In this document: positions 17,162-28,900 of the stretch, piece after piece
Layout: each line of letters starts with the position of its first letter
Numbering within the stretch: position 1 is the stretch's first letter
From: Mycobacterium sp.
Lineage (GTDB): Bacteria > Actinomycetota > Actinomycetes > Mycobacteriales > Mycobacteriaceae
DNA length: 64,000 nt
Assembly (NCBI GenBank): GCA_016197405.1
Contig: JACPVR010000016.1
Location: 186,001 to 250,000 of the forward strand
Direction of reading: 5' to 3'
Translations under genes and position numbers: made by a program
The notes under the pieces: model-generated
What the model was told of the DNA's origin: nothing
The model's input: the letters and a program-made list of their open reading frames with translations, nothing else
The model's database searches: none

Positions 17162-17206
17162 ACCTTCCGCAGTCCTGCCGGCGGCAGTCGATTTGCACGT
17201 CCTCGA

Positions 17207-17212
17207 TAGAAT
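17207..17212 (+). promoter_or_regulatory. -10 box of the ileS leader
   Basis: TAGAAT fits the TANNNT -10 and would start the T-box leader near 17219. No convincing -35 is visible. Confidence 0.45.
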
Positions 17213-17218
17213 CGTCGG

Positions 17219-17437
17219 CAACGGCACCGATCCGGACATCACCGGGGAGTCTTCGGAAGAACAGCGTCGGATTCACCCGCGGCGCCCAGTAGAACCGAAC
17301 GGGCAGGCCCGTCACAGCCTGTAGTTGAGCGGCCACGCCGGATGGCGTGTGCAAGCGGGGTGGTACCGCGGCGCTCGCGCATCGCGCGGACGTCGTCCCC
17401 GTGCCAGAGCAGCACAGGCACAGGAGACGACACGCAC
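17219..17437 (+). promoter_or_regulatory. T-box riboswitch controlling ileS
   Basis: The diagnostic T-box sequence AAGCGGGGTGGTACCGCGG occupies 17353-17371, about 70 nt before the ileS start. Actinobacterial ileS T-boxes regulate translation: uncharged tRNA-Ile binding frees the ribosome site. This fits, because GTCGTC at 17392-17397 can pair with GACGAC (17426-17431) overlapping the ribosome site AGGAGACG, and there is no U-tract terminator. The 5' part contains GGGGAG and an ATC (17238-17240) that could be the specifier, but I did not fold Stem I. Start and end are approximate. Confidence 0.9.
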
Positions 17438-20400
17438 GTGAGCAGGGCCTACCCCAAGCCGGCCGGTGGCACGCCGAACTTTCCCGCGGCCGAGGCCGAA
17501 GTCCTGGCCTACTGGGATGCCGACGACACCTTTCGGGCCAGCATCGCCCGACGCGACGGCGCGCAGGAGTACGTCTTCTACGACGGTCCGCCGTTCGCCA
17601 ACGGGCTGCCGCACTACGGCCATCTGCTGACCGGCTACGTCAAGGACATCGTGCCGCGCTACCGCACCATGCGCGGTTACAAGGTGGAGCGGCGGTTCGG
17701 TTGGGACACCCACGGGCTGCCCGCCGAACTGGAAGTCCAGCGTCAGCTGGGAATCACCGACAAGGCCCAGATCGAGGCCATGGGTATCGGTGCGTTCAAC
17801 GACGCCTGCCGGGAATCGGTGCTCAAGTACACCGACGAATGGCGGGCCTATGTCACCCGCCAGGCCCGCTGGGTCGATTTCGACAACGACTACAAGACGC
17901 TCGACCCGACCTTCATGGAATCGGTCATCTGGGCGTTCAAACAGCTGTGGGACAAAGGCCTGGCCTACGAGGGCGTCCGGGTGCTGCCCTACTGCTGGAA
18001 CGACGAGACCCCGCTGTCGAGCCACGAACTGCGGATGGACGACGACGTCTACCAGAGTCGTCAGGATCCGGCCATCACCGTCGGCTTCCAGGTGACCGAT
18101 GGGCCGTTGGCCGGGTCCTGGTACCTGGTGTGGACCACCACCCCCTGGACACTGCCGTCCAACCAGGCCGTCGCGGTCAATCCCGACGTCGAGTATGTGC
18201 AGGTCGAGGGATCCGACGGCAGGCGCTATGTGCTGGCTGCGGCCCGGCTCGGCGCGTACGCCCGCGAGCTGGGGGAGGAGCCCACCGTCCTGGCCACCGT
18301 CACCGGTGACCAGCTCCTGGGCACCCGCTACCTGCCGCCGTTCCCGTACTTCGTCGACGGGGAGAAGGCCCACAACGCCTTCCAGGTGCTGCGTGGTGAT
18401 TTCGTCACCACCGAGGACGGCACCGGCATCGTGCACATGGCGCCGGCCTACGGTGAGGACGACAAGGCCACCACCGACACCGTCGGGATCGTGCCGGTCA
18501 CCCCGGTGGACTCCAAGGGCCGCTTCGACGCGTCGGTTCCGGACTATCACGGTCAGCAGGTCTTCGACGCCAACGCCCAGATCATCCGGGATCTCAAGAA
18601 CGGCACCGGACCCGCGGCGGCCAACGGCGCGGTGCTGCTGCGGCATGAGACCTACGAGCACTCCTATCCGCACTGCTGGCGCTGCCGTAACCCGCTGATC
18701 TACCGCGCCGTGTCGTCGTGGTTCATCAAGGTCACCGAGTTCCGCGACCGCATGGTCGAGCTCAACCAGCAGATCACCTGGTATCCCGAACATGTCAAGG
18801 ACGGGCAGTTCGGCAAATGGCTGCAAGGTGCGCGCGACTGGTCGATATCGCGAAATCGCTACTGGGGCACCCCGATTCCGGTGTGGAAGTCCGACGATCC
18901 GGCGTATCCGCGGATCGACGTCTACGGCAGCCTCGACGAACTGGAACGCGATTTCGGGGTGCGTCCGGACAATCTGCACCGCCCGTTCATCGACGAGCTG
19001 ACCCGGCCCAACCCCGACGATCCGACCGGCAGGTCGACCATGCGCCGTATCGAGGATGTCCTCGACGTGTGGTTCGACTCCGGGTCGATGCCCTACGCGC
19101 AGGTGCACTACCCGTTCGAGAACCGCGAGTGGTTCGACGGGGTGACGGGTCAGGACGCGCACTTCCCCGGGGACTTCATCGTCGAATACATCGGGCAGAC
19201 CCGCGGCTGGTTCTACACGCTGCATGTGCTGGCCACCGCGCTGTTCGACAAGCCGGCGTTCAAAACCTGTGTGTCGCATGGCATCGTGCTGGGCAACGAC
19301 GGCCAGAAGATGAGCAAGTCGCTGCGCAACTATCCCGACGTCTCCGAGGTCTTCGACCGCGACGGCTCGGATGCCATGCGGTGGTTCCTGATGGCATCGC
19401 CGATCCTGCGCGGCGGCAACCTGGTCGTCACCGAACAGGGCATCCGGGAAGGCGTGCGGCAGGTGTTGCTGCCGCTGACCAACGCCTACAGCTTCCTGGC
19501 GCTCTACGCCCCCCAGGCCGGGACCTGGCGGACCGATTCGACCCACGTGCTCGACCGCTACATCCTGGCCAAACTCGCCGCGCTGCGCGACGACCTCACC
19601 GTCGCGATGGACAGCTGCGATATCTCCGGGGCCTGTGAGCAGTTGCGGCAGTTCAGCGAGGCGCTGACCAACTGGTACATCCGCCGCTCGCGCAACCGGT
19701 TCTGGGATGAGGACACCGACGCCATCGACACCTTGCACACCGTGCTGGAGGTGACCGCCCGGCTGGCTGCCCCGCTGCTTCCGTTGGCCACCGAGGTGAT
19801 CTGGCGCGGGCTGACCGGACAACGTTCGGTGCACCTGACGGACTGGCCGCAGGCCGGTGTGCTGCCCGCCGATCCGGAACTGGTCGCCGCGATGGACCAG
19901 GTGCGCGAGGTGTGCTCGGTGGGATCGTCGCTGCGCAAGGCCAAGAAGCTGCGGGTCCGGCTGCCGCTGCCGAAACTGACGGTGGCGCTGGAGAACTCGG
20001 CGAATCTGTCGGCACTCGCGCCGTTCGTCGACCTGATCGCCGACGAACTCAACGTCAAGGCCGTCGAGCTGACCGGCGATATCGCCGCCTACGGCGCCTT
20101 CGAGCTCGCGGTCAACGCCAAGGTCGCCGGACCGCGGATCGGCAAGGACGTCCAGGCCGCCATCAAGGCCGTCAAGGCCGGCGAGGGTGTGCTCAATGCC
20201 GACGGCACCCTGACGGCGGGCCCGGCGACGCTGCTCGCCGGTGAGTACAGCTCGAAACTGGTTGCTGCCGAACCGGATTACACCGCGGCACTGCCCGACG
20301 GCGCCGGACTGGTGGTGCTCGACGGCACGGTGACCCCGGAGCTGGAGGCCGAGGGCTGGGCCAAGGACCGCATCCGTGAACTACAGGATCTGCGTAAATC

Positions 20401-20614
20401 CAGTGGGCTCGACGTCTCCGACCGGATCAGCGTGACGATGTCGGTGCCCGCCGACAAACAGCAGTGGGCCCGCACGCATGCCGGGCTGATCGCCGGTGAG
20501 ATCCTGGCCACCAGTTTCGATTTCGCCGACGAGGTGCCCGGCGGCACCGCGATCGGCGACGGCGTGACCGTTGCGATCGAGAAGGCCGGTGAGAAGGTCA
20601 CCGAGAAGGCGTGA
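17438..20614 (+). CDS. ileS: Isoleucyl-tRNA synthetase
   Basis: 1058 aa class I synthetase that charges tRNA-Ile in the cytoplasm. The HIGH motif is HYGH (59-62), the KMSKS motif is exact (624-628), the editing domain lies between, and the anticodon-binding region and C-terminal domain follow. The length matches the long actinobacterial form. GTG 17438 is preferred over an in-frame ATG at 17342 because that ATG lies inside the T-box and AGGAGACG sits 8 nt upstream of the GTG. It converges on the S4-domain gene with one base between stops. Confidence 0.98.
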   Translation: MSRAYPKPAGGTPNFPAAEAEVLAYWDADDTFRASIARRDGAQEYVFYDGPPFANGLPHYGHLLTGYVKDIVPRYRTMRGYKVERRFGWDTHGLPAELEVQRQLGITDKAQIEAMGIGAFNDACRESVLKYTDEWRAYVTRQARWVDFDNDYKTLDPTFMESVIWAFKQLWDKGLAYEGVRVLPYCWNDETPLSSHELRMDDDVYQSRQDPAITVGFQVTDGPLAGSWYLVWTTTPWTLPSNQAVAVNPDVEYVQVEGSDGRRYVLAAARLGAYARELGEEPTVLATVTGDQLLGTRYLPPFPYFVDGEKAHNAFQVLRGDFVTTEDGTGIVHMAPAYGEDDKATTDTVGIVPVTPVDSKGRFDASVPDYHGQQVFDANAQIIRDLKNGTGPAAANGAVLLRHETYEHSYPHCWRCRNPLIYRAVSSWFIKVTEFRDRMVELNQQITWYPEHVKDGQFGKWLQGARDWSISRNRYWGTPIPVWKSDDPAYPRIDVYGSLDELERDFGVRPDNLHRPFIDELTRPNPDDPTGRSTMRRIEDVLDVWFDSGSMPYAQVHYPFENREWFDGVTGQDAHFPGDFIVEYIGQTRGWFYTLHVLATALFDKPAFKTCVSHGIVLGNDGQKMSKSLRNYPDVSEVFDRDGSDAMRWFLMASPILRGGNLVVTEQGIREGVRQVLLPLTNAYSFLALYAPQAGTWRTDSTHVLDRYILAKLAALRDDLTVAMDSCDISGACEQLRQFSEALTNWYIRRSRNRFWDEDTDAIDTLHTVLEVTARLAAPLLPLATEVIWRGLTGQRSVHLTDWPQAGVLPADPELVAAMDQVREVCSVGSSLRKAKKLRVRLPLPKLTVALENSANLSALAPFVDLIADELNVKAVELTGDIAAYGAFELAVNAKVAGPRIGKDVQAAIKAVKAGEGVLNADGTLTAGPATLLAGEYSSKLVAAEPDYTAALPDGAGLVVLDGTVTPELEAEGWAKDRIRELQDLRKSSGLDVSDRISVTMSVPADKQQWARTHAGLIAGEILATSFDFADEVPGGTAIGDGVTVAIEKAGEKVTEKA

Positions 20615-20615
20615 G

Positions 20616-20846
20616 CTACGGCCCGCTGACCCGGGCGCCGCGGTCGGCGAATTCCACGATGTCACCGGGGGAAAGCTGCCTGCCGCGGCGCACTTCGACC
20701 TCGCCGTTGACGCTGACCAGCCCGTCGGCGATGACCGATTTGGCGTCGGCGCCGGTATCGATCAGGTCGGCCAGTTTGAGGAACTGGCCGAGCCTGATGG
20801 TGCCCTCGCGGATGGGCACGTCGGGAAAGCCGGCCGATTGCGTCAT
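20616..20846 (-). CDS. Small S4-domain RNA-binding protein
   Basis: 76 aa, almost entirely one S4 RNA-binding domain: IRLGQFLKLADLIDTGADAKSVIADGLVSVNGEVEVRRGRQL then GDIVEF. Proteins of this size (YbcJ/RqcP-like) bind structured RNA such as rRNA or tRNA. The target is not evident. A TAGCCT -10 (20858-20853, minus strand) ends 6 nt before the ATG at 20846, so the mRNA is probably leaderless. Confidence 0.85.
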   Translation of the reverse strand: MTQSAGFPDVPIREGTIRLGQFLKLADLIDTGADAKSVIADGLVSVNGEVEVRRGRQLSPGDIVEFADRGARVSGP

Positions 20847-20852
20847 GCGGTC

Positions 20853-20858
20853 AGGCTA
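20853..20858 (-). promoter_or_regulatory. -10 box of the S4-domain gene
   Basis: TAGCCT on the minus strand, 6 nt before the ATG at 20846 (leaderless layout). Confidence 0.5.
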
Positions 20859-20997
20859 TCGACTGTGCAACCCGTCACCGAACTGATTTGATGGTCCGGC
20901 TCCTCTTCATCGCTCGGTGCTGATTGCCCGGCTCCTTCTCCGGCTCGTCCCTCGCCGGCATCGTCGCCGGGCGCCTCGCTCTGCATCGTCGCCGAAC

Positions 20998-21003
20998 TAG
21001 CAT
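20998..21003 (+). promoter_or_regulatory. -10 box of dinX
   Basis: TAGCAT ending 7 nt before the GTG at 21011. It decides the dinX start and implies a leaderless mRNA. I see no SOS box of the mycobacterial LexA type here. Confidence 0.5.
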
Positions 21004-21010
21004 CGGCGAG

Positions 21011-22375
21011 GTGAACGCGTCGGCCAGGTGGGTGCTGCATCTGGACATGGATGCGTTCTTCGCCTCCGTCGAACAGCTGACCCGGCCCACCCTGCGCGGC
21101 AGGCCCGTGCTGGTCGGCGGCCTCGGTGGCCGCGGTGTGGTGGCCGGCGCCAGCTACGAGTCCCGGGTTTTCGGGGCCCGGTCGGCGATGCCCATGCACC
21201 AGGCGCGACGGCTCGTCGGTGCCGCCGCCGTGGTGCTGCCGCCGCGCGGGGTGGTCTACGGCGTCGCGAGCCGGCGGGTTTTCGACACCATCAGGGAACT
21301 GGTGCCGGTGCTCGAACAGCTGTCCTTCGACGAGGCCTTCGGGGAGCCCGCCGAACTCGCCGGTGCCGGCGCCGCCGACGCCGAGGCGTTCTGCGAGGAC
21401 CTGCGCCGCGTGGTGCTCGCCGAGACCGGCCTGGTGGCCTCCGTCGGCGCGGGCTCGGGTAAGCAGATCGCCAAGATCGCCTCCGGGCTGGCCAAACCCG
21501 ATGGTGTCCGGGTGGTCCGCCGCGACGAGGAGCGGCTGCTGCTCGACGGTCTGCCGGTGCGCAAGTTGTGGGGTATCGGGCCGGTCGCCGAGGACAAGCT
21601 GCACCGCCTCGGCATCGACACCATCGGCCAGTTGGCGGCACTGGCCGACTCCGAGGTCGCGGGCATCCTGGGCGCCACCGTGGGACCCGCCTTGCACCGG
21701 CTGGCCCGCGGTATCGACGACCGCCCGGTCGCCGAGCGCGCCGAGGCCAAACAGATCAGCGCCGAGTCGACGTTCGCCACCGACCTGACGACGCTCGATC
21801 AGCTCCGCGACGCGGTGGGCCCGATCGGTGAGCACGCGCACACCCGGTTGATGCGCGACGGCCGCGGCGCCCGCACCGTCATCGTCAAGCTCAAGAAATC
21901 CGATATGTCGACGCTGACCAGGTCGGCGACGCTGCCGTATGCCACGGGCGAGGCCGCCACCTTGATCGCGACGGCCCGCAGACTTCTGCTCGATCCCATC
22001 GACATCGGCCCCATTCGTCTTCTGGGCGTGGGGTTTTCGGGCCTGTCCGATGTGCGCCAGGAGTCCTTGTTCCCCGATCTGGAGCAGCAGGAGGCCGCGT
22101 TGGGCGACACCGGTGTGCCCGCGCCCGCGGCGCAGGCCGAACCCGAGGCCGGTGGCTGGCGCGTCGGCGACGACGTCTCGCACCCGCAGCTCGGGCACGG
22201 GTGGCTCCAAGGTGCCGGGCACGGTGTCATGACGGTGCGTTTCGAGACCCGCGGCACCGGGCCGGGGCCCACCCGCACCTTCGCCGTCACCGATCCCGAT
22301 ATCAGCAGGGCCAACCCGGTGGACAGCCTGGACTGGCCGGACTATCTGGATGCGCTGGTCTCCGAGGAACCCTGA
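21011..22375 (+). CDS. dinX: DNA polymerase IV (DinB1/DinX, Y family)
   Basis: 454 aa translesion polymerase. Metal-binding [11 protein letters not shown] near the N-terminus and LSFDEAF supply the catalytic acidic residues. The finger, thumb (helix-hairpin-helix, [19 protein letters not shown]) and little-finger domains follow. QESLF near residue 360 is a beta-clamp-binding motif. After it comes an extra domain of about 90 aa ([19 protein letters not shown] and on) that resembles small barrel (KOW/Tudor-like) folds and is usual in actinobacterial DinB1. The GTG start is supported by the -10 box; an ATG 87 nt upstream would add untypical sequence. Confidence 0.95.
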   Translation: MNASARWVLHLDMDAFFASVEQLTRPTLRGRPVLVGGLGGRGVVAGASYESRVFGARSAMPMHQARRLVGAAAVVLPPRGVVYGVASRRVFDTIRELVPVLEQLSFDEAFGEPAELAGAGAADAEAFCEDLRRVVLAETGLVASVGAGSGKQIAKIASGLAKPDGVRVVRRDEERLLLDGLPVRKLWGIGPVAEDKLHRLGIDTIGQLAALADSEVAGILGATVGPALHRLARGIDDRPVAERAEAKQISAESTFATDLTTLDQLRDAVGPIGEHAHTRLMRDGRGARTVIVKLKKSDMSTLTRSATLPYATGEAATLIATARRLLLDPIDIGPIRLLGVGFSGLSDVRQESLFPDLEQQEAALGDTGVPAPAAQAEPEAGGWRVGDDVSHPQLGHGWLQGAGHGVMTVRFETRGTGPGPTRTFAVTDPDISRANPVDSLDWPDYLDALVSEEP

Positions 22376-22379
22376 GCGC

Positions 22380-23306
22380 TCAGCCCAGCCGGGCGATGAC
22401 GTCGGCGACCGGCAACCCGGCCGCCAGCGCCGCCATCAGCAGCACCCGGGCCTGCGGCGGCCGCAGTCGGGGCACTTCCACGGCACCGGCGTCCAGCAGC
22501 GCGCGGCCCGGGCCGTAACCGGAGTGCACCCGGCCGTCGGGTACCCGTGTCGACACCGCCACCAGCACACCGGCCTGCCCGGCACGCCGCACACCGTCGA
22601 CGACGGCGGCCGGTGCGTTACCCGAGCCCAGCGCCTCCAGCACGATGGCCCGGGCCCCGGCGGCCACACAGGCGTCGATCGCCACGGCGTCGGCACCGGC
22701 GTAGATCGCGACGATGTCGACCCGCGGGGCCTTCTCTGCCGACACCGCGGCCAGCTGCGGCCGGGGTTTGTCGACCCCGGTCAGCTCGGTACCGGCGAAA
22801 CCGATCAGATCGGCGGTGGCGGCCTTGCGCAGGCCCAGCGGCGCCAGGGTCCGACCGCCGAACCGGACCAGCACACCGCGGTCGCGGGCCGCCGGATCGG
22901 CTGCCAGTGCCAGCGCCTCGCGCAGGTTGACCGGGCCGTCGGCGTCGGGAGCCGCGGGACTGCGCTGCGCGCCCGTCAGCACCACCGGCGGACTGCCCTG
23001 GTAGGTCAGGTCCAGCCACAGCGCCGTCTCCTCCAGGGTGTCGGTGCCGTGCGTGACGACGATGCCGTCGGCGCCGCCGGCCACCGCGGCCCCGATCGCC
23101 GTGCCGATGGTGTCCCAGTCGACCGGGGTCAGTTCCGAGCTGTCCTTGGACATCAACTCGACGACGTCGATGTCCGGGCCGGTACCCGCGGGCAGTCCCA
23201 GCGCCGCGATCAGATCCGATCCGCTGCGGGTCGGGCGCAGGACCGTCTCGGCGTCGGCGCTGGTGGCGATGGTGCCGCCGGTGGCGATAACGGTGATGCT
23301 GGGCAT
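22380..23306 (-). CDS. ansA: L-asparaginase (type I/II family)
   Basis: 308 aa. TGGTIA near residue 10 carries the nucleophilic Thr, and HGTDTLEET carries the second Thr-Asp pair of the Thr-Lys-Asp triad; both are intact. Hydrolyses asparagine to aspartate and ammonia, which in mycobacteria supports nitrogen use and acid resistance. The N-terminus begins [11 protein letters not shown] with no signal peptide, so the enzyme is probably cytosolic. ATG 23306 is preferred over longer frames. It converges on dinX with 4 bp between stops, the same arrangement as Rv1537-Rv1538c. Confidence 0.95.
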   Translation of the reverse strand: MPSITVIATGGTIATSADAETVLRPTRSGSDLIAALGLPAGTGPDIDVVELMSKDSSELTPVDWDTIGTAIGAAVAGGADGIVVTHGTDTLEETALWLDLTYQGSPPVVLTGAQRSPAAPDADGPVNLREALALAADPAARDRGVLVRFGGRTLAPLGLRKAATADLIGFAGTELTGVDKPRPQLAAVSAEKAPRVDIVAIYAGADAVAIDACVAAGARAIVLEALGSGNAPAAVVDGVRRAGQAGVLVAVSTRVPDGRVHSGYGPGRALLDAGAVEVPRLRPPQARVLLMAALAAGLPVADVIARLG

Positions 23307-23371
23307 CGCATGATCATGCCGCAGCGGCGCCGCCGTCACCGGCACGCTCCGGAGTAAGGGATGATAGGGCG

Positions 23372-23974
23372 GTGACCGACGAAACATCCGGCTCCACCGA
23401 GCCGGTGGCAGACGCCCCGGCCGGCGACGGCACCGCCGAACCCGCCGGTGTGCCCGTGAAGCAGCGGCGCCGGCTCAAGATGTTGTTGTCGGTCGCCGGG
23501 GTGGTGCTGGCCCTCGACATCGTGACCAAGGTCGCCGCGGTGCACCTGCTCACCCCCGGCCAGCCGGTCTCGATCATCGGCGACACCGTGACCTGGACGT
23601 TGGTGCGCAACTCCGGCGCGGCGTTCTCGATGGCGACCGGTTCCACCTGGGTGCTGACGCTCATCGCGACCGCCGTGGTGTTCGGCATCGTGTGGATGGG
23701 CCGTCGGCTGGTGTCGCCGTGGTGGGCACTGGGTCTGGGCATGATCCTGGGCGGCGCGCTGGGCAATCTGGTGGACCGGTTCTTCCGTTCCCCGGGGCCG
23801 CTGCGCGGCCATGTGGTGGATTTCCTGTCGATCGGCTGGTGGCCGGTCTTCAACGTCGCCGACCCGGCCGTGGTGGGTGGCGCCATCCTGCTGGTGGTGC
23901 TGTCGCTGCTGGGCTATGACTTCGACACCGTGGGCCGTCGCAGCGGTTCGACCGATCAGACCGAGCCGCAGTGA
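23372..23974 (+). CDS. lspA: Lipoprotein signal peptidase (signal peptidase II)
   Basis: 200 aa inner-membrane aspartyl protease with four helices. Catalytic D135 lies in GNLVDR and D164 in FNVADPA. It cleaves the signal peptide of prolipoproteins after diacylglyceryl transfer. A hydrophilic N-terminal extension of about 35 aa is common in mycobacteria. GTG 23372 lies 6 nt after GATGAT (23360-23365), a plausible -10. The stop overlaps the next start (GTGA), so translation is coupled to the pseudouridine synthase. Confidence 0.97.
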   Translation: MTDETSGSTEPVADAPAGDGTAEPAGVPVKQRRRLKMLLSVAGVVLALDIVTKVAAVHLLTPGQPVSIIGDTVTWTLVRNSGAAFSMATGSTWVLTLIATAVVFGIVWMGRRLVSPWWALGLGMILGGALGNLVDRFFRSPGPLRGHVVDFLSIGWWPVFNVADPAVVGGAILLVVLSLLGYDFDTVGRRSGSTDQTEPQ

Positions 23975-24900
23975 CCTCGGATCGGTCCTTGCCGGTCCCC
24001 GAGGGTTTGGCCGGAATGCGCGTGGATGCCGGCCTGGCGCGACTGCTGGGGTTGTCCAGGACGGCGGCCGCCGCCCTGGCCGAGGACGGCGGAGTCGAAC
24101 TCGACGGCGCCCCGGTCGGGAAATCCGACCGGTTGGTGGCGGGCGCCTGGCTCGCGGTGCGGCTACCCGGGCCGCCCGCACCGGTGGAGAACACCCCCGA
24201 GGACATCGAGGGTATGACGATCCTCTACTCCGACGACGACATCGTCGCGGTGGACAAACCGCCCGGGGTCGCCGCGCACGCGACGGTCGGCTGGCATGGT
24301 CCCACCGTGCTGGGCGGGCTGGCTGCCGCCGGGTTCCGGATCAGCACATCCGGTATCCACGAACGGCAGGGCATCGTGCACCGGCTCGACGTCGGCACCT
24401 CCGGCGTCATGGTGGTCGCGCTGTCGGAGCGGGCGTACACGCTGCTCAAGCGCGCTTTCAAACAGCGCACCGTCGACAAGCGCTACCACGCACTGGTGCA
24501 GGGCCATCCGGATCCCTCCAGCGGAACCATCGACGCCCCGATCGGCAGGCACCGCGGTAACGACTGGAAATTCGCCGTCACCGAGGACGGCAGGCACAGC
24601 ATCACCCATTACGACACCGTCGAGGCGTTCGCGTCGGCCAGCCTGCTCGACGTGCACCTGGAAACGGGGCGCACCCATCAGATCCGGGTGCACTTCGCCG
24701 CGCTGCATCACCCGTGCTGCGGCGACCTGACCTACGGGGCCGACCCGACGATCGCCAAAAAGCTTGGGCTGCAACGTCAATGGTTGCACGCGCGGTCGCT
24801 GGCCTTCACCCATCCCGGCGACGGACGGCGCATGGAGATCACCGCGCCTTACCCCGACGACCTGCAGCACGCGCTGGACGTGCTCCGCCGACACCAGTGA
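23971..24900 (+). CDS. RluD-type 23S rRNA pseudouridine synthase
   Basis: 309 aa. N-terminal S4 domain ([33 protein letters not shown]), then the catalytic domain with [14 protein letters not shown], whose Asp is the nucleophile, and GRTHQIRVH. RluA/RluD enzymes convert uridines of 23S rRNA to pseudouridine. The exact target is not readable. GTG start overlaps the lspA stop by 4 nt and its own stop overlaps the rarD start, so the three genes form one operon. Confidence 0.92.
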   Translation: MTSDRSLPVPEGLAGMRVDAGLARLLGLSRTAAAALAEDGGVELDGAPVGKSDRLVAGAWLAVRLPGPPAPVENTPEDIEGMTILYSDDDIVAVDKPPGVAAHATVGWHGPTVLGGLAAAGFRISTSGIHERQGIVHRLDVGTSGVMVVALSERAYTLLKRAFKQRTVDKRYHALVQGHPDPSSGTIDAPIGRHRGNDWKFAVTEDGRHSITHYDTVEAFASASLLDVHLETGRTHQIRVHFAALHHPCCGDLTYGADPTIAKKLGLQRQWLHARSLAFTHPGDGRRMEITAPYPDDLQHALDVLRRHQ

Positions 24901-25820
24901 GCAGACCCGGCCCGAACAGACAGTCGGCCGGGCTGCTCTTCGGTCTGGGCGCCTACGGATCCTGGGGTCTTTTCCCGGCGTTCTTCCCGCTGCTCAAACC
25001 GGCGGGCGCGTTCGAGGTCCTGGCACACCGCATCGTGTGGACGTTGGTCTTCATGGCCGCGGTCATCGTGGTGACGGGCCGGCTGGCGATCATCCGCAAC
25101 ATCGACCGGCGCAGCTGGCTGCTACTGGTGTGCGCGTCGGCGCTGATATCGACCAACTGGGTGATCTACATCTACGCGGTCAACAACGGTCATGTCGTCG
25201 ACGCCGCGTTCGGGTATTTCGTGACGCCGCTGGTCAGCGTGGCACTGGGGGTGCTGATGTTCTCCGAGCGCCTCAACCGCGCCCAGACCGTCGCCCTGGT
25301 GATCGCGGTGGCCGCCGTCGCGGTGCTCGGTATCGAGACCGGCGCGACCCCGTTCATCGCGCTGGGGCTGGCGTTCTCGTTCGGCCTCTACGGCGCGGTC
25401 AAGAAGACCATCCCCACCGACCCGCGCCTGAGCGTGGGTATCGAAGCGGGTCTGGCCGCCCCGTTCGCCCTGGCCTTCATCGCGACGATCCAGCTGACCG
25501 GCCAGGCCACCTTCACCGGAAACGGCGGCTGGCACACCGTGCTGATGATCGTCTCGGGCCCGGTCACGGCGGTCCCGTTGCTGTTCTTCGCCGCGGCGGC
25601 CCAGCGGCTGCCGCTGGTGACGCTGGGCCTGTTGATGTACCTCAACCCCGCCATGCAGCTGACCTGGGGTGTCCTGGTCGGTCACGAACCGATGCCGACG
25701 GCGCGCTGGGTGGGCTTCGCATTGATCTGGCTGGCGCTGGCGGTCTTCAGCGTCGACGCGCTCCGGCGGTCCCGTGCCGAGCGCGCCGTGGCCCGGCCGG
25801 GTGCGCAGGAAACGCGCTGA
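24897..25820 (+). CDS. rarD: EamA-family transporter, RarD-like
   Basis: 307 aa, about ten membrane helices in two EamA repeats. [22 protein letters not shown] at the N-terminus and [22 protein letters not shown] are typical of RarD, a permease subfamily of unknown substrate (chloramphenicol-sensitive phenotype in other bacteria). GTG 24897 overlaps the stop of the pseudouridine synthase gene; an earlier in-frame ATG inside that gene is unlikely. Confidence 0.88.
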   Translation: MSRPGPNRQSAGLLFGLGAYGSWGLFPAFFPLLKPAGAFEVLAHRIVWTLVFMAAVIVVTGRLAIIRNIDRRSWLLLVCASALISTNWVIYIYAVNNGHVVDAAFGYFVTPLVSVALGVLMFSERLNRAQTVALVIAVAAVAVLGIETGATPFIALGLAFSFGLYGAVKKTIPTDPRLSVGIEAGLAAPFALAFIATIQLTGQATFTGNGGWHTVLMIVSGPVTAVPLLFFAAAAQRLPLVTLGLLMYLNPAMQLTWGVLVGHEPMPTARWVGFALIWLALAVFSVDALRRSRAERAVARPGAQETR

Positions 25821-25854
25821 AAAGACACGCCGGGGACGGCACGCCGAGAACTTC

Positions 25855-25899
25855 CCGACACTTCCCAGACACCCGGTGCCGGTGCTGGGGAAGTGTCGG
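25855..25899. terminator. Strong hairpin between rarD and dnaE1
   Basis: CCGACACTTCCCAG (25855-25868) pairs with CTGGGGAAGTGTCGG (25885-25899), a 14-bp stem with a single bulged G and a 16-nt loop that can pair internally. There is no U-tract. It could end the lspA-rarD transcript or regulate dnaE1, because it lies over the -35 region of the dnaE1 promoter. Confidence 0.6.
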
Positions 25900-25909
25900 C
25901 CGACGGTTC

Positions 25910-25915
25910 TAGACT
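25910..25915 (+). promoter_or_regulatory. -10 box of dnaE1
   Basis: TAGACT with an expected start site at about 25922, only a few nt before the ATG at 25925, so the dnaE1 mRNA is essentially leaderless. Confidence 0.6.
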
Positions 25916-25924
25916 GACGGGCCT

Positions 25925-28900
25925 ATGGGTACCGGCGGCTCGTTCGTACATCTGCACAACCACACCGAGTATTCGATGCTGGACGGCGCCGCCAAGATCA
26001 GTCCCATGCTGGCCGAGGCCAAGCGCCTGGAGATGCCCGCGATCGGTATGACCGACCACGGAAACATGTTCGGTGCCAGCGAGTTCTACAACGCCGCCAC
26101 CAACGTCGGGATCAAGCCGATCATCGGGGTGGAGGCCTATATCGCCCCGGCGTCGCGTTTCGACACCCGGCGCATCACCTGGGGCGATCCCAGCCAGAAG
26201 GCCGACGACGTCTCGGCCAGCGGTGCCTACCTGCACATGACGCTGATGGCCGAGAACGCCACCGGGCTGCGCAACCTGTTCAAACTGTCCTCGCTGGCCT
26301 CCTTCGAAGGCCAGCTGGGCAAGTGGCCCCGGATGGACGCCGAGATCATGGCCGAGCACTCCGCGGGCATCATCGCCACCACGGGCTGCCCGTCCGGCGA
26401 GGTGCAGACCCGGTTGCGGCTGGGACATCAACGCGAGGCGCTGGAGGCCGCCGCCAAGTGGCGGGAGATCTTCGGCCCGGAGAACTTCTTCCTCGAAGTC
26501 ATGGATCACGGGCTGTCGATCGAGACCCGGGTGCGCGAAGGCCTGCTGGAGATCGGCCGCAAGCTCGGCATCCCGCCGCTGGCCACCAACGACTGCCACT
26601 ACGTCACCCGGGAGGCCTCGCACAACCACGAGGCCCTGCTGTGCATCCAGACCGGCAAGACCCTGTCCGATCCCAACCGGTTCAAGTTCGACGGCGACGG
26701 CTACTACCTGAAGTCGGCCGCGGATATGCGCCAGATCTGGGATGACGAGGTCCCCGGGGCGTGCGATTCCACCCTGCTGATCGCCGAACGCGTGCAGTCC
26801 TACGCCGATGTCTGGGCGCCACGGGACCGGATGCCGATCTTCCCGGTGCCCGAGGGACACGACCAGGCGTCCTGGCTGGCCCACGAGGTCGACAAGGGCC
26901 TGGCCCGGCGATTCCCGGACGGTGTGCCCGAGGAGTATGTGACGCGGGCCCGCTACGAGATCGACGTCATCTGCAAGATGGGTTTCCCGTCCTACTTCCT
27001 GATCGTCGCCGACCTCATCGGCTACGCCCGCTCGGTCGACATCCGGGTCGGGCCGGGACGTGGTTCGGCAGCCGGTTCGCTGGTCGCCTACGCCATGCGC
27101 ATCACCGATATCGACCCCATCCCGCACGGTCTGCTCTTCGAGCGGTTCCTCAACCCCGAGCGCGTCTCGATGCCCGATATCGACATCGACTTCGACGACC
27201 GCCGCCGCGGTGAGATGGTGCGCTACGCCGCCGAGAAGTGGGGTAGTGACCGGGTGGCCCAGGTCATCACCTTCGGCACCATCAAAACCAAAGCGGCGCT
27301 GAAGGACTCGGCGCGTGTGCACTACGGCCAGCCGGGTTTCGCGATCGCCGACCGGATCACCAAGGCGCTGCCGCCGCCGATCATGGCCAAGGACATCCCG
27401 CTCTCGGGGATCACCGACCCCAACCACGAGCGGTACAAGGAGGCCGCCGAGGTCCGGGCCCTGATCGACACCGACCCCGATGTGCGCACCATCTACGAGA
27501 CGGCGCGCGGCCTGGAGGGCCTGGTCCGCAACGCCGGTGTGCACGCCTGCGCGGTCATCATGAGCTCCGAACCGCTCGTGGATGCCATCCCGCTGTGGAA
27601 ACGGCCGCAGGACGGCGCCATCATCACCGGCTGGGACTATCCGTCGTGTGAGGCCATCGGCCTGCTCAAGATGGACTTCCTGGGCCTGCGCAACCTCACC
27701 ATCATCGGTGACGCGCTGGCCAATATGAAGGCCAACCGCGGTATCGACCTCGAGCTGGAGACGCTGGCCCTCGACGACCCGGCCACCTACGAACTGCTGT
27801 CGCGCGGCGACACCCTGGGGGTGTTCCAGCTCGATGGCGGGCCGATGCGCGACCTGTTGCGCCGCATGCAGCCCACCGGTTTCGAAGACATCGTCGCGGT
27901 GCTGGCGCTGTACCGCCCCGGCCCGATGGGCATGAACGCCCACAACGACTACGCCGACCGCAAGAACGGCCGGCAGCCCATCAAACCGATCCACCCCGAA
28001 CTCGAAGAGCCGCTCAAGGACGTGCTGGCCGAGACCTACGGCCTGATCGTCTATCAGGAACAGATCATGCGCATCGCCCAGAAGGTCGCCGGCTACAGCC
28101 TGGCCCGCGCCGATATCCTGCGAAAAGCCATGGGCAAGAAGAAACGTGAGGTCCTCGACAAGGAGTACGAGGGCTTCTCGGAGGGTATGAAGACCAACGG
28201 TTTCTCGCCCGCCGCGGTCAAGGTGCTCTGGGACACCATCCTGCCGTTCGCCGACTACGCGTTCAACAAATCACACGCGGCCGGCTACGGCCTGGTGTCC
28301 TACTGGACGGCCTACCTCAAGGCCAACTACCCGGCCGAATACATGGCGGGTCTGTTGACCTCGGTCGGCGACGACAAGGACAAGGCCGCGGTGTACCTGG
28401 CGGACTGCCGCAAACTGGGCATCACGGTGTTGCCGCCCGATGTCAACGAGTCCGAACTCAACTTCGCCTCGGTGGGCGAGGACATCCGGTTCGGGCTGGG
28501 TGCGGTGCGCAACGTCGGGGCCAATGTGGTGGGCTCGCTCATCGAAACCCGCAACACCAAAGGCAGATTCACCGATTTCTCGGACTACCTGAACAAGATC
28601 GACGTGGCGGCCTGCAACAAGAAGGTCACCGAGTCGCTGATCAAGGCCGGAGCGTTCGACTCGCTCAAACACGCCCGCAAGGGCCTGTTCCTGGTGCACA
28701 CCGACGCCGTCGACTCGGTGCTGGGCACCAAGAAGGCCGAGGCCATGGGCCAGTTCGACCTGTTCGGCGGCGGTGGTGACGACGGGGCCGAGGGCGGCGA
28801 CCCGGTCTTCACCATCAAGGTGCCCGACGAGGAATGGGACGACAAACACAAGCTCGGGCTGGAACGCGAGATGCTGGGCCTGTACGTGTCCGGCCATCCG

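Noticed and set aside
17312..19834. 840-residue open frame antisense to ileS
   Set aside because: High-GC DNA leaves the opposite frames of real genes open. It has His/Arg/Gly-rich, motif-free sequence and overlaps the T-box and the certain ileS gene.
25682..27994. 770-residue open frame antisense to rarD and dnaE1
   Set aside because: Shadow of dnaE1; no motif, no promoter, no ribosome site.
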